DNA from: RGIG8597 sp045133795
Lineage (GTDB): Bacteria > Spirochaetota > GWE2-31-10
NCBI GenBank assembly: GCA_045133795.1
Contig: JBGUUT010000076.1
Span: 1-14,138 of the forward strand
Direction: 5' to 3'
Length of the DNA: 14,138 nt
Position 1 is the first letter of the stretch. The number at the start of each line of letters is the position of its first letter. A model generated the notes under the pieces. That model did not search any database, had not been told where the DNA came from, and saw only the letters and a program-made list of their open reading frames with translations. Both the position numbers and the translations under genes were made by a program. Below, one piece after another: positions 7,374-14,138 of this stretch.

Positions 7374-9005
7374 TTAGTACATTCCACCCATTCCGCCCAT
7401 ACCACCGGCAGGCATTGCAGGTTCTGCTTTATCTGTTTTTTCTTCAGCTACAAGTGTTTCTGTAGTTAATACTAAAGAAGCAACACTTACGGCATTTTGC
7501 AATGCTGTTCTTACAACTTTTGCAGGGTCAATAACACCGGCTTCAATCATGTTAATGATTTCCAATGTTTGAGCGTTAAATCCCATTCCCCATTTTTCTT
7601 GTTGTAATTTATAAATAATTACGTTTCCGTCCTCTCCTGCATTTTCAGCAATCTGGCGTAAAGGATATTTTACAGCATTAAGAACAATCTTAGCACCAAG
7701 TTCTTCGTCCGGATCAGCAGATTTGAAACCTTCAAGTGCTTGTGCAGCATGAATCAAAGTAACACCACCACCAGGGATAATACCTTCTTCTACAGCTGCA
7801 CGAGTGGCAGCAAGAGCATCTTCTGCTCTCATTTTCTTTTCTTTCAATTCTACTTCTGTTGCAGCACCTACAGAAATGATAGCAACACCGTTTGACAATT
7901 TTGCAAGTCTTTCCTGTAATTTTTCTTTATCGTAATCAGAAGTTGCAGTTGAAATAGCAGAACGAATAGCTTTTACTCTTGCTTCTCTATCTTCTTCACT
8001 TCCTGCACCTTCAGAAATTGTAGTATTTTCTTTGTCGATTGTGATACGTTTTGCACGTCCCAAATCAGTTAATTCTACTTTTTCAAGTGACATTCCCAAT
8101 TCTTCAGAAATTACACGACCACCTGTCAATGCAGCAATATCGCCAAGCATTTCTTTTCTTCTGTCACCAAATCCCGGAGCTTTTACAGCACAAACTTTCA
8201 AGCTGGACTGAAGCATATTTACAACTAAAGTAGTAAGAGCTTCTCCCTCTACATCTTCAGCAATAATCAATAAAGATTTCTGCATTTGAAGAACTTTTTC
8301 CAAAACTGGGATTAAAGGTTTCATTGAAGAAATCTTTTTGTCATAAATCAAAATAAAAGCATCGTCAAAGTTTACAACGCCGTTTTCAGAACGAATTGCA
8401 AAGTACGGAGAAATATATCCGCGGTCAAACTGCATTCCTTTAACAACTTTTACAGAGTTTTCGATAGTTTTAGATTCTTCAAGTGTAATAACACCGTCTT
8501 TACCTACTTCGTGCATTGCATTAGCAATCAAGTTTCCGATTACTTCATCATTGTTAGCACTGATAGAAGCAACTTTTGCAATGTGTGCTTCTTCTACAGG
8601 TTGGCTGTTTTTCTTAATTTCTTCTACAACGATATCACAAGCTTTCTGCATTCCGCGTTTCAATGACATCGGATTAGCTCCGGCTGTAACATTTTTGATT
8701 CCTTCTGTTACAAGAGCTTGAGCTAAAACTGTAGCTGTAGTAGTTCCGTCACCGGCTACATCATTTGTCTTAGTTGAAACTTCTTTAACTAATTGAGCTC
8801 CCATATTTTCGTATGGATCAGGTAATTCTATTTCTTTTGCAATAGTTACACCGTCATTAGTCACTAAAGGTGCACCGAATTTCTTTTCAAGAACAACGTT
8901 TCTTCCACGTGGTCCGAGTGTTACTTTTACCGCATTGGCAACGGCATCAATTCCTCTTTTCAAAGCATCTCTAGCTTCAATAGAATACAAAATTTGTTTT
9001 GCCAT
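7374..9005 (-). CDS. groL: Chaperonin GroEL (60 kDa, Hsp60)
   Basis: A 543-residue chaperonin that forms the double-ring ATP-driven folding chamber in the cytoplasm. It has the ATP-site segments VTLGPRGRNVVLEKKFG (28-44), NDGVTIAKEIEL (50-61) and AGDGTTTATVLAQAL (84-98), the A-A-V-E-E-G-I-I-P-G-G-G block in the second equatorial half, and the flexible C-terminal tail AGGMGGMGGMY. AAGGA lies 6 nt before the ATG. No groES lies upstream: the 198 bp before it lead into a divergent gene. A separate groES is also found in Treponema pallidum, which supports the spirochaete assignment. I found no CIRCE element (inverted TTAGCACTC) in the upstream region, so HrcA control is not supported by the sequence. 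A hairpin terminator follows. Confidence 0.99.
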   Translation of the reverse strand: MAKQILYSIEARDALKRGIDAVANAVKVTLGPRGRNVVLEKKFGAPLVTNDGVTIAKEIELPDPYENMGAQLVKEVSTKTNDVAGDGTTTATVLAQALVTEGIKNVTAGANPMSLKRGMQKACDIVVEEIKKNSQPVEEAHIAKVASISANNDEVIGNLIANAMHEVGKDGVITLEESKTIENSVKVVKGMQFDRGYISPYFAIRSENGVVNFDDAFILIYDKKISSMKPLIPVLEKVLQMQKSLLIIAEDVEGEALTTLVVNMLQSSLKVCAVKAPGFGDRRKEMLGDIAALTGGRVISEELGMSLEKVELTDLGRAKRITIDKENTTISEGAGSEEDREARVKAIRSAISTATSDYDKEKLQERLAKLSNGVAIISVGAATEVELKEKKMRAEDALAATRAAVEEGIIPGGGVTLIHAAQALEGFKSADPDEELGAKIVLNAVKYPLRQIAENAGEDGNVIIYKLQQEKWGMGFNAQTLEIINMIEAGVIDPAKVVRTALQNAVSVASLVLTTETLVAEEKTDKAEPAMPAGGMGGMGGMY

Positions 9006-9203
9006 GTTAAATCCTTTTTATTAACTTAAAATTTTATTTTATTATTGCTCCCTCAATCATAAAAATAAAAATTGGGGATTTAATTCAAAGGAAAATAATA
9101 ATTTTTTGGTAATAAGGCAAGATTTATTTTTTAAAAAAAAGTAAGTACGGTTCTTGCTAGAAATATATTAAAGTTATCAATAAAAATTGAAGGGTAAGAT
9201 AAA

Positions 9204-10349
9204 ATGAAAAAATTAATCTGTGTACTGTTTATATTGGCTACATTTGTTATGAACATCTTTGCACAAGACCAAAATGAAAACGACAACATTGAGGTGCCGT
9301 ATTTCGAAATAAAACCGGAAGTTGAATCTGTCACTACGGCAGAACTTGAGTTTTTGGACTCTGACGATACTGAATATGTATCTCCTGCATTATCAAAATC
9401 ATCGCCCGCATTTGAAGAAGAACTTTCTGCATTCATTCGTTTCAATCGCTATGGTTCTGAAAAATTTGTTTTCGGACCATACGGATTTTATACCGGCGAA
9501 ATGAAGTTCAGAAAAAATTCTATTTCTGATTCTGAAATAAAATCTAATAATTTACGCTCATATTTTCTCTTAAAAAAAATGAACGGATTCGGCGGGGCCG
9601 GATTTAAAATTGGATTTAAAAAAGAAAAAAAAGAGTTTAAAGGTTCTTCATTAAATATAGGTATTCCGTTTTCAATATTTTACGATGTTAATGACAAAGA
9701 TGATGTAACAAACTGGATATCTCAAGAATTAGATAATGAAGAAAAAGTCTCCGGGATTTCCGAAGCAGATTATTTTACTTTCTTTTATATAGGAAGCGGA
9801 CTTGAAGTAGACGGAAAATTAAAAAGTAAAACTACGAAATTAGAAGTCGCTTTAAGTAATCGTTTACTTTTCGGATTTGAACCTTATTATACAACCGACC
9901 GAAAAGATACTTTTTACCTTGCAAACTCTTTAAATGCAAAAGTAGAATTTTCACCGTTTGACTTTTTCTGCAAAGAAGTAAATGTAACCCTAGAAGTCGG
10001 TGACAAACTTGACATTACTCGTAATACATTCCATATCCAAGTAAAAAACAGAGTTTGGGTAGGATTAACATGGAAGCCGGTAAAATATTTTAAATTAATA
10101 ACTATTCCTTTTTACTTTAAAACAGATTGCAAATTTAAAACAGAAGAAACTGATTATTACTATGACTGGACTGAAAAAATATATGGAAAATACGGTGTTT
10201 ATTTCGGCTCAGACAATATCGGCTTTGAAATAGATGTTTACCCGGATTATTGGGGTGCATATAGAGAAAATATCGATGAAATTGCAAGTATAAATACAGA
10301 CAGTACACGTTCTGTTACTATTTCAGCTGAATTAACGCTTAAATATTAG
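9204..10349 (+). CDS. Exported beta-barrel-like outer membrane protein, unknown family
   Basis: I do not recognise this 381-residue protein. It starts with a clear signal peptide (M-K-K-L, a hydrophobic core, then probable signal peptidase I cleavage after N-I-F-A, about residue 20). Residues 21-75 are acidic and low in structure. The remainder is rich in aromatic and charged residues in alternating hydrophobic/hydrophilic stretches of about 10 residues, such as KLEVALSNRLLFGFEPYY and NTFHIQVKNRVWVGLTWKP. The chain ends S-A-E-L-T-L-K-Y, with a terminal aromatic residue as in the beta-signal of outer membrane barrels. A porin-like or surface role is inferred from this pattern alone. The Shine-Dalgarno is GAAGGG, 9 nt before the ATG. 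The WG-repeat gene follows 20 nt after its stop, so the two are probably co-expressed. Confidence 0.72.
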   Translation: MKKLICVLFILATFVMNIFAQDQNENDNIEVPYFEIKPEVESVTTAELEFLDSDDTEYVSPALSKSSPAFEEELSAFIRFNRYGSEKFVFGPYGFYTGEMKFRKNSISDSEIKSNNLRSYFLLKKMNGFGGAGFKIGFKKEKKEFKGSSLNIGIPFSIFYDVNDKDDVTNWISQELDNEEKVSGISEADYFTFFYIGSGLEVDGKLKSKTTKLEVALSNRLLFGFEPYYTTDRKDTFYLANSLNAKVEFSPFDFFCKEVNVTLEVGDKLDITRNTFHIQVKNRVWVGLTWKPVKYFKLITIPFYFKTDCKFKTEETDYYYDWTEKIYGKYGVYFGSDNIGFEIDVYPDYWGAYRENIDEIASINTDSTRSVTISAELTLKY

Positions 10350-10369
10350 TCTTTTGAGGATTCGTATTC

Positions 10370-11470
10370 ATGAAAAAAAATATTTGTATTTTCATTTTTT
10401 CCTTTATTACTGCAATTATCTTCTCGCAGCCTTTACCTTTTATTATGAATGGGAAATACGGCTATATCAACTGTGACAAAAATGATGTCATCGTATCTCC
10501 GAGATATCTCAATGCCGGAGAATTCAGTGAAGGATTTGCTGTCGTACAAGATTTCCCTACAAGCGGATTCGGCGGGCAAGTTCGTTACGGTTTTATAAAT
10601 GAAAAAGGCGACTTACATATTCCTTTTCAATTTGAAGAAGCACACCGTTTCAAACGAGGCTTTGCACGTGTAAAGCTCGGCGGATTATGGGGAATGATAA
10701 ACTATGACGGAAAAATTGTAGTTCCAACATTGTACAATGATTTATGGGCATTTCGAGAAGAACGTGCTTTAGCATGGAAAGACGGACATTTTGGTTTTAT
10801 CTCTACAACTAATGAAATAATCGCACCTTTTATTTATACCGGCGGCGGCCATTTTCACGACAGCAGAGCACGTGTAAAGAAAAACGGACGTTGGGGATTT
10901 ATCGATTTAGACGGTAAACTGGTAATCGATTGTTGGTATGAAAAAGTTGATGATTTTAATGAATACTTCGCCGGTGTAAAAGATAACGGTCACTGGGGAT
11001 TTATCGATAAAAATGGTAAACTGATAATTGATTGTCAATATGAAAAAATAAGCCAATTCAATGAAGATTTAGCCGCAGTTCGAGAAAGACATCGTTGGGG
11101 ATTTATAAATAAAAACGGTGAAAAAGTAATTGAATGTAAATATAAAAGTGTTAAGGATTTTTCGGAAGGCTTAGCTCCCGTGAAAATCAAAGGTTCATGG
11201 GGATATATCGATAAAAAGGGTAAATTAGTAATTGATAACATCTTCCAAAATGCCTTTCGTTTCCAAGCCGGGCTGGCAAAAATAAAAATTAACGGGAAAT
11301 ACGGTTTTATCAATACAAGCGGTAAAATTATAATAAACCCTGAGTTTGACGAAGTTTTGCGAATGGATGACGGAAAAACTATTCTGGTTTGCAAAAACAA
11401 TTTCTTGTCAAAACAATATAATTACTTGAATAACAACGGTGAAATTATCGCCGAAAACATTTACCGATAA
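10370..11470 (+). CDS. Exported WG-repeat protein
   Basis: A 366-residue protein: signal peptide (residues 1-19, ending I-I-F-S before Q-P-L-P-F), then nine WG beta-hairpin repeats. The Y-G or W-G core falls at residues 30, 73, 107, 141, 175, 209, 243, 277 and 311 (counting the aromatic residue), an exact 34-residue spacing from 73 onward. The first interval is lengthened by nine residues containing DFPTSGFGG. A tenth degenerate unit (Q-Y-N-Y-L-N-N-N-G) closes the protein. Each unit reads roughly W-G-F-I-D-x-x-G-K-x-V-I-x-x-x-Y, then an F-x-E-x-x-A-x-V-K segment. WG repeats are thought to mediate protein or ligand binding; no catalytic motif is visible. The ribosome site is GAGGA, 9 nt before the ATG. 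It is probably periplasmic or surface-exposed and works with the barrel-like protein encoded just upstream. Confidence 0.9.
   Translation: MKKNICIFIFSFITAIIFSQPLPFIMNGKYGYINCDKNDVIVSPRYLNAGEFSEGFAVVQDFPTSGFGGQVRYGFINEKGDLHIPFQFEEAHRFKRGFARVKLGGLWGMINYDGKIVVPTLYNDLWAFREERALAWKDGHFGFISTTNEIIAPFIYTGGGHFHDSRARVKKNGRWGFIDLDGKLVIDCWYEKVDDFNEYFAGVKDNGHWGFIDKNGKLIIDCQYEKISQFNEDLAAVRERHRWGFINKNGEKVIECKYKSVKDFSEGLAPVKIKGSWGYIDKKGKLVIDNIFQNAFRFQAGLAKIKINGKYGFINTSGKIIINPEFDEVLRMDDGKTILVCKNNFLSKQYNYLNNNGEIIAENIYR
10586..11401 (+). repeat. Eight coding tandem repeats of 102 nt (WG units)
   Basis: The WG units at residues 73-344 form eight consecutive 102-nt modules with no length change between them. Units starting near 10892 and 10994 remain very similar at the DNA level, sharing TGGGGATTTATCGAT and then GGTAAACTG and a gattgt...tatgaaaaa stretch, which suggests recent duplication. 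Older units are recognisable only as protein. Confidence 0.8.
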
Positions 11471-11471
11471 C

Positions 11472-11511
11472 AAAAAATGGCTGCCTTTAAAAAAAGGCCA
11501 GCCATTTTTTT
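11472..11511. terminator. Bidirectional terminator between the WG gene and the ABC ATPase gene
   Basis: A 12-bp stem (AAAAAATGGCTG at 11472-11483 with its complement at 11499-11510), then a bulged C at 11498 and a further 5-bp stem (CCTTT/AAAGG) around an AAAA loop. The stem has A-rich and T-rich flanks, so it can end transcripts from both sides. Its right edge overlaps the stop codon of the ABC ATPase gene, so that gene's terminator begins within its last codon. Confidence 0.92.
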
Positions 11512-12274
11512 AATTTTCAAGAATATCTCGGTGTAAGTTCTCTTTATGTTTTAGCATCGCAAGCGGAACATTGTACGCCGCCTCTATATTTTCCTGTGTA
11601 AAAACGTCTTTTGTTTTTCCTACAAGCGGATTTTTGTCTCGCAAAAAAATACACATATTATCAGAATATTTCTCGCAAAGATTTAGTTCATGTGCACAAA
11701 AAAGCAACGACATTCCGCTCTTTCGTGAATAATCAGCCAAATATTCCATCGCTTTTTCTTTTTGATAATCTTCCAATGCAAAAACCGGCTCATCCATTAT
11801 TACACTTTTTGAACCGTAAAGCAGACTGAACGCCATTATTATTCGTTGTAACTCGCCTTTACTTACCTCTTGTGTTTTGCGTGAAAGAACATTTGACAAC
11901 TCAAACACGCTAATCAATTCTTGCAAAAAGCTTTCTTTCTTTTCCTTATGAAAACCGTTTTCATAAACATATCGCAACAAATCCCCGGAAGGCTCTTCTG
12001 ATTCAAACTCCATATTTTGGAAAACAAAAGAAACCATTGCCTGACGTTCTTCCATTGATACAAAATCTTTTGTATTTTTTCCGGAAATAAAAACATCACC
12101 ACTTTGCGGAATATCTACACCGCCGGCAAGAAGTAACATTGTCGATTTTCCGGTTCCGTTTTCTCCTATTATCGAAGTCACTCCGGCTGGAATTTCTACA
12201 GAAAAGTTTGTCAATGTCGGTTCTTCCATGTCCGGATAAGTATAAGTAACATTTTTTAAAATAAACTCATTCAT
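11510..12274 (-). CDS. Orphan ABC transporter ATP-binding protein
   Basis: A 254-residue ABC ATPase. Motifs: an aromatic A-loop region YTYPD (11-15), Walker A GENGTGKST (37-45), Q-loop Gln86 in FVFQN, signature EVSKGELQR (136-144), Walker B SVIMDEP (157-163) with catalytic Glu162, D-loop-position residues FALE (165-168), and switch His195 in LFCAHEL. The C-terminus (A-Y-N-V-P-L-A-M) recalls siderophore/cobalamin importer ATPases, while the N-terminal Y-T-Y-P-D recalls ECF-type ATPases. The signature departs from LSGGQ and the D-loop has Glu for Asp, so ATP hydrolysis may be altered. No permease or binding protein is adjacent; the gene stands alone between a terminator and a divergent gene. 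AAGGAG lies 9 nt before the ATG. The substrate is unknown. Confidence 0.9.
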   Translation of the reverse strand: MNEFILKNVTYTYPDMEEPTLTNFSVEIPAGVTSIIGENGTGKSTMLLLAGGVDIPQSGDVFISGKNTKDFVSMEERQAMVSFVFQNMEFESEEPSGDLLRYVYENGFHKEKKESFLQELISVFELSNVLSRKTQEVSKGELQRIIMAFSLLYGSKSVIMDEPVFALEDYQKEKAMEYLADYSRKSGMSLLFCAHELNLCEKYSDNMCIFLRDKNPLVGKTKDVFTQENIEAAYNVPLAMLKHKENLHRDILEN

Positions 12275-12336
12275 TTTGATTTTCTCCTTATTTTTTTGAG
12301 TACACTCCCAGATTCTTGCTTAATATAAAAAAAAGG

Positions 12337-12349
12337 GGTAAAGTTTACC
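12337..12349. promoter_or_regulatory. Operator-like palindrome in a divergent intergenic region
   Basis: GGTAAA-G-TTTACC is a perfect 6-bp inverted repeat around one central base. It lies between the divergent ABC ATPase gene and the membrane protein gene, 48 nt from the downstream ATG. A short outer pairing of A-run and T-run flanks it. Binding by a dimeric regulator is plausible, but no regulator gene is nearby and chance cannot be excluded. Confidence 0.35.
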
Positions 12350-12397
12350 TTATTTTAGCAAAATTATGAATACAAGTTTTAACATGAGGATTGATAA

Positions 12398-13129
12398 ATG
12401 AGAACGTTTTTATTTATCTTATTATGTTGTTCATCTTTTTTTTGTTTACAAGCAAACGAACAAGTTTTTTCTCAAAATCTGTCTTTTAATTATCCGGAAA
12501 AAATGAACTTCAATAAAAAAGCAGTTAATGATTTTGAAATGACAAGACGGCTGATAAATTACAATCGCTGTAATACTACCGGGATTTTTCTTTTGTCATA
12601 TAGTATTCCTTCTTTTTTATGGTCGGTTGTTTCCACTTCCGTTTTTTCGACACAAACCATCGATTCAAGTGCTCAAATGTGGGGCTCAACAGCATTAACA
12701 TCAGGTTTACTTTGTTCAGGGCTGCTTTGTTCCGGATTAATTTTATTAATATTCGGAGCTGTAAAATATTATAAAAACAAAAAATGGGGACACAACGAAA
12801 CCCTATTCAATGTCTTTTCATTCCGACAGCGTTTATTTTCATACCTTGCAATAGGCAGCGGTATTACAACCGGCATAAGTACAGCATCTCTGGTCGGTTG
12901 TGCAGCTACGATGTTATTTTTACCGGAAATAGTTTCTTCTTACATATTCTGCGGAATAACTATTTCATCTTTTGTTCTATTAACTTTAAGCTTGCCTTTA
13001 ATGGTAGTTTGTTTATCACTAAGAAGCTGGCTAAAAAAAGAATGCCGACGAATCGGTTTCAATATATCCCAAACAAAAGAAAAAGATTTACGGCTTTCTG
13101 TCAGTATTCCATTATATCAGGAGAAATAA
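12398..13129 (+). CDS. Four-helix membrane protein of unknown function
   Basis: I do not recognise this 243-residue protein. It has an N-terminal signal or anchor (MRTFLFILLCCSSFF, possible cleavage after L-Q-A, near residue 19) and then about 40 polar residues. Four hydrophobic helices follow at approximately 62-82, 98-121, 147-173 and 178-207, and the C-terminus is polar and basic. A short internal duplication, G-L-L-C-S-G-L-L-C-S-G, lies in the second helix. No catalytic or binding motif is apparent. The ribosome site is GAGGA, 7 nt before the ATG. Its stop codon lies one base before the ATG of the FAH-family gene, whose ribosome site is inside this coding region, so the two are translationally coupled. 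No shared biochemical role is evident. Confidence 0.82.
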   Translation: MRTFLFILLCCSSFFCLQANEQVFSQNLSFNYPEKMNFNKKAVNDFEMTRRLINYNRCNTTGIFLLSYSIPSFLWSVVSTSVFSTQTIDSSAQMWGSTALTSGLLCSGLLCSGLILLIFGAVKYYKNKKWGHNETLFNVFSFRQRLFSYLAIGSGITTGISTASLVGCAATMLFLPEIVSSYIFCGITISSFVLLTLSLPLMVVCLSLRSWLKKECRRIGFNISQTKEKDLRLSVSIPLYQEK

Positions 13130-13130
13130 A

Positions 13131-13841
13131 ATGAAATTACCTATAAAAAATTATCCGGGACAAATGTACACTGTTCGTCCGTCAAAAATCATTGCAATAG
13201 GATTAAATTACAAAACTCATATAGCAGAAAGCGACAAACTAAACGTTCGAGGTTTTACGGCGGAAGAACCTACAGAACCGGTTATTTTCCCAAAAACTCC
13301 CAATGCCATCACCGGCAGCGGAACGTCGATAATACTTCCGGCAATAGCAGAGAGTTATGGTTTTGAAAATGTACGTACCGACTACGAAGGAGAATTAGCC
13401 GTTATCATCGGGAAAAAGTGCAAGAATATTACAAAAGAAAAAGCCGCTGATTATATATACGGTTATACCGCCGCCAATGACGTCAGCCAACGTAATATTC
13501 AAAACGCCGACAAATCCGGCTGGTTTCGAGGAAAATCTTTTGACACTTTTCTGCCTTTAGGTCCGCAAGTCGTTTTGCATAAAGATATTGAAAACGTCCA
13601 AAATCTACGTTTGGTTACCAGACTAAACGGAATCACAGTACAAGACAGTAATACAAATGTGATGATTTTTCCTATAAATGAATTGGTCGCATTTTTGTCT
13701 CGTAATTTCACATTAGAAGCCGGTGATATTATTTTGACTGGAACTCCGAGCGGCGTCGGCGAATTGCATGTCGGAGATTCAATAGAAATCGAAATTGAAC
13801 AAATCGGTATTTTACGCAATACGGTAGAAAAAGAAGCTTAA
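13131..13841 (+). CDS. Fumarylacetoacetate hydrolase (FAH) family protein
   Basis: A 236-residue cytoplasmic enzyme of the FAH superfamily, whose members hydrolyse, decarboxylate or tautomerise beta-keto acids (fumarylpyruvate, 2-hydroxyhepta-2,4-diene-1,7-dioate, oxaloacetate). Motifs: AIGLNYKTHIAE (22-33), EPVIFPKTPNAI (49-60), DYEGELAVIIGK (84-95) with metal ligands Glu86 and Glu88, GYTAANDVSQRNIQ (111-124) with the third ligand Asp117, RGKSFDTFLPLGP (133-145) with Lys135, and ILTGTPSGVG (201-210). The length and motif set match small bacterial members annotated as isomerases or oxaloacetate tautomerases; the actual substrate is not determinable. The Shine-Dalgarno AGGAG overlaps the end of the upstream membrane protein gene. 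No aromatic catabolism genes are present, so a metabolite-repair (tautomerase) role is a reasonable guess. Confidence 0.93.
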   Translation: MKLPIKNYPGQMYTVRPSKIIAIGLNYKTHIAESDKLNVRGFTAEEPTEPVIFPKTPNAITGSGTSIILPAIAESYGFENVRTDYEGELAVIIGKKCKNITKEKAADYIYGYTAANDVSQRNIQNADKSGWFRGKSFDTFLPLGPQVVLHKDIENVQNLRLVTRLNGITVQDSNTNVMIFPINELVAFLSRNFTLEAGDIILTGTPSGVGELHVGDSIEIEIEQIGILRNTVEKEA

Positions 13842-14138
13842 AAGCTTTAACCCAAAGTTTAGTTCCGTGCCGGCTTACGCTTGGTATTTAACTGGCGTTA
13901 AATACTTCGTTCGTACGTTTCACGTACTCACCATGGCTTGCCCGGCGAATTGCCACACGGATTCGGAAAATCTACGATTTTCCAATGAAAAAGAGAGAAT
14001 AAACTCACCGAAAGTCAAAGCGTTCTTTTCTCTTGGGAGTTATAGAGGGTATTCTCTACAGATGTTTACATTCGCAAAAAAGAGAACACCCTCTAACCTT
14101 ATAAAACTTTGAAGAAAGTTTTAGCCTTGTGCAAGCTC
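13842..14138. other. Hairpin-rich intergenic region, no convincing gene
   Basis: This 297-base stretch contains no ORF with a good ribosome site. It holds five inverted repeats: 13884-13905 (9-bp stem, TGGC loop), 13913-13927 (GTACGT/ACGTAC), 13965-13983 (GGAAAATC/GATTTTCC, 3-nt loop), 14043-14057 with 14081-14095 (14 of 15 pairs, 23-nt loop) and 14103-14122 (AAAACTTT/AAAGTTTT, GAAG loop). Bases 13861-13960 are about 52% GC, well above the rest of the window. None of the stems ends in a long T-run except weakly the last. It may be an interspersed repeat, a structured RNA or the start of an element that continues past the right edge. Confidence 0.6.

Noticed and set aside
9006..9203. CIRCE heat-shock operator upstream of groL
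   Set aside because: No TTAGCACTC / GAGTGCTAA pair or close variant found on either strand.
11035..11400. Minus-strand frame of 121 codons inside the WG-repeat gene
   Set aside because: It mirrors the periodic WG coding repeats on the opposite strand and has no family features or start signals of its own.
10586..11401. Regular 102-nt periodicity considered as a CRISPR or other non-coding array
   Set aside because: The repeats are in frame, vary at third positions and translate to WG units, so they are protein repeats.
13867..14112. An open frame of 81 codons beginning with GTG in the right-hand intergenic region
   Set aside because: No Shine-Dalgarno, atypical composition with many Cys, His, Phe and Thr scattered without domain pattern, and the frame runs through at least four inverted repeats. 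It is better explained as structured non-coding sequence, though a conserved-repeat ORF cannot be fully excluded.
13842..14138. tRNA or rRNA fragment suggested by local GC content
   Set aside because: No cloverleaf with a T-loop (GGTTCRA) or recognisable rRNA sequence on either strand.

Overview
The window is AT-rich (roughly 35% GC by eye) and looks like a chromosome segment of a host-associated spirochaete, most likely Treponema or a relative. Supporting signs are a groL gene with no groES beside it, several surface lipoproteins with spirochaete-style lipoboxes, SUMF1-domain lipoproteins, a WG-repeat protein and strong purine-rich ribosome binding sites. The genus is inferred from these traits; no rRNA or other marker is present.

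Region 1 (1-4152, minus strand): a truncated lipoprotein and a SUMF1/C-type-lectin-fold lipoprotein form a pair with its own TATAAT promoter. Upstream of them is a CapA-like metallophosphatase lipoprotein, then a tightly coupled rlmM-rnhB pair (23S rRNA methyltransferase and RNase HII).

Region 2 (4153-7244, plus strand): a diacylglycerol-kinase-family lipid kinase has a good promoter. It is followed by glyA (serine hydroxymethyltransferase), also with a good promoter, and a divergent-PAP2 membrane protein. This unit ends in a perfect 12-bp hairpin terminator. The groL transcript converges on it and ends in its own hairpin at 7314-7348.

Region 3 (7374-11511): groL (minus) is divergent from a plus-strand pair, an exported beta-barrel-like protein followed 20 nt later by an exported WG-repeat protein with an almost perfect 34-residue period. 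A bidirectional terminator separates this pair from a convergent gene.

Region 4 (11510-13841): an orphan ABC ATPase with a non-standard signature motif (minus) is divergent from a coupled pair, an unknown four-helix membrane protein and a fumarylacetoacetate-hydrolase-family enzyme. A 13-bp palindrome lies between the two divergent units.

Region 5 (13842-14138) has no convincing gene. It begins with a locally GC-rich stretch and holds at least five short inverted repeats, looking like a structured intergenic repeat or RNA.

Most of the window is ordinary housekeeping and envelope content. The items most worth a second look are the hairpin-rich right end, the unusual C-terminus of the SUMF1 lipoprotein, the beta-barrel/WG-repeat pair and the atypical orphan ATPase. 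No complete, clearly novel system is visible.
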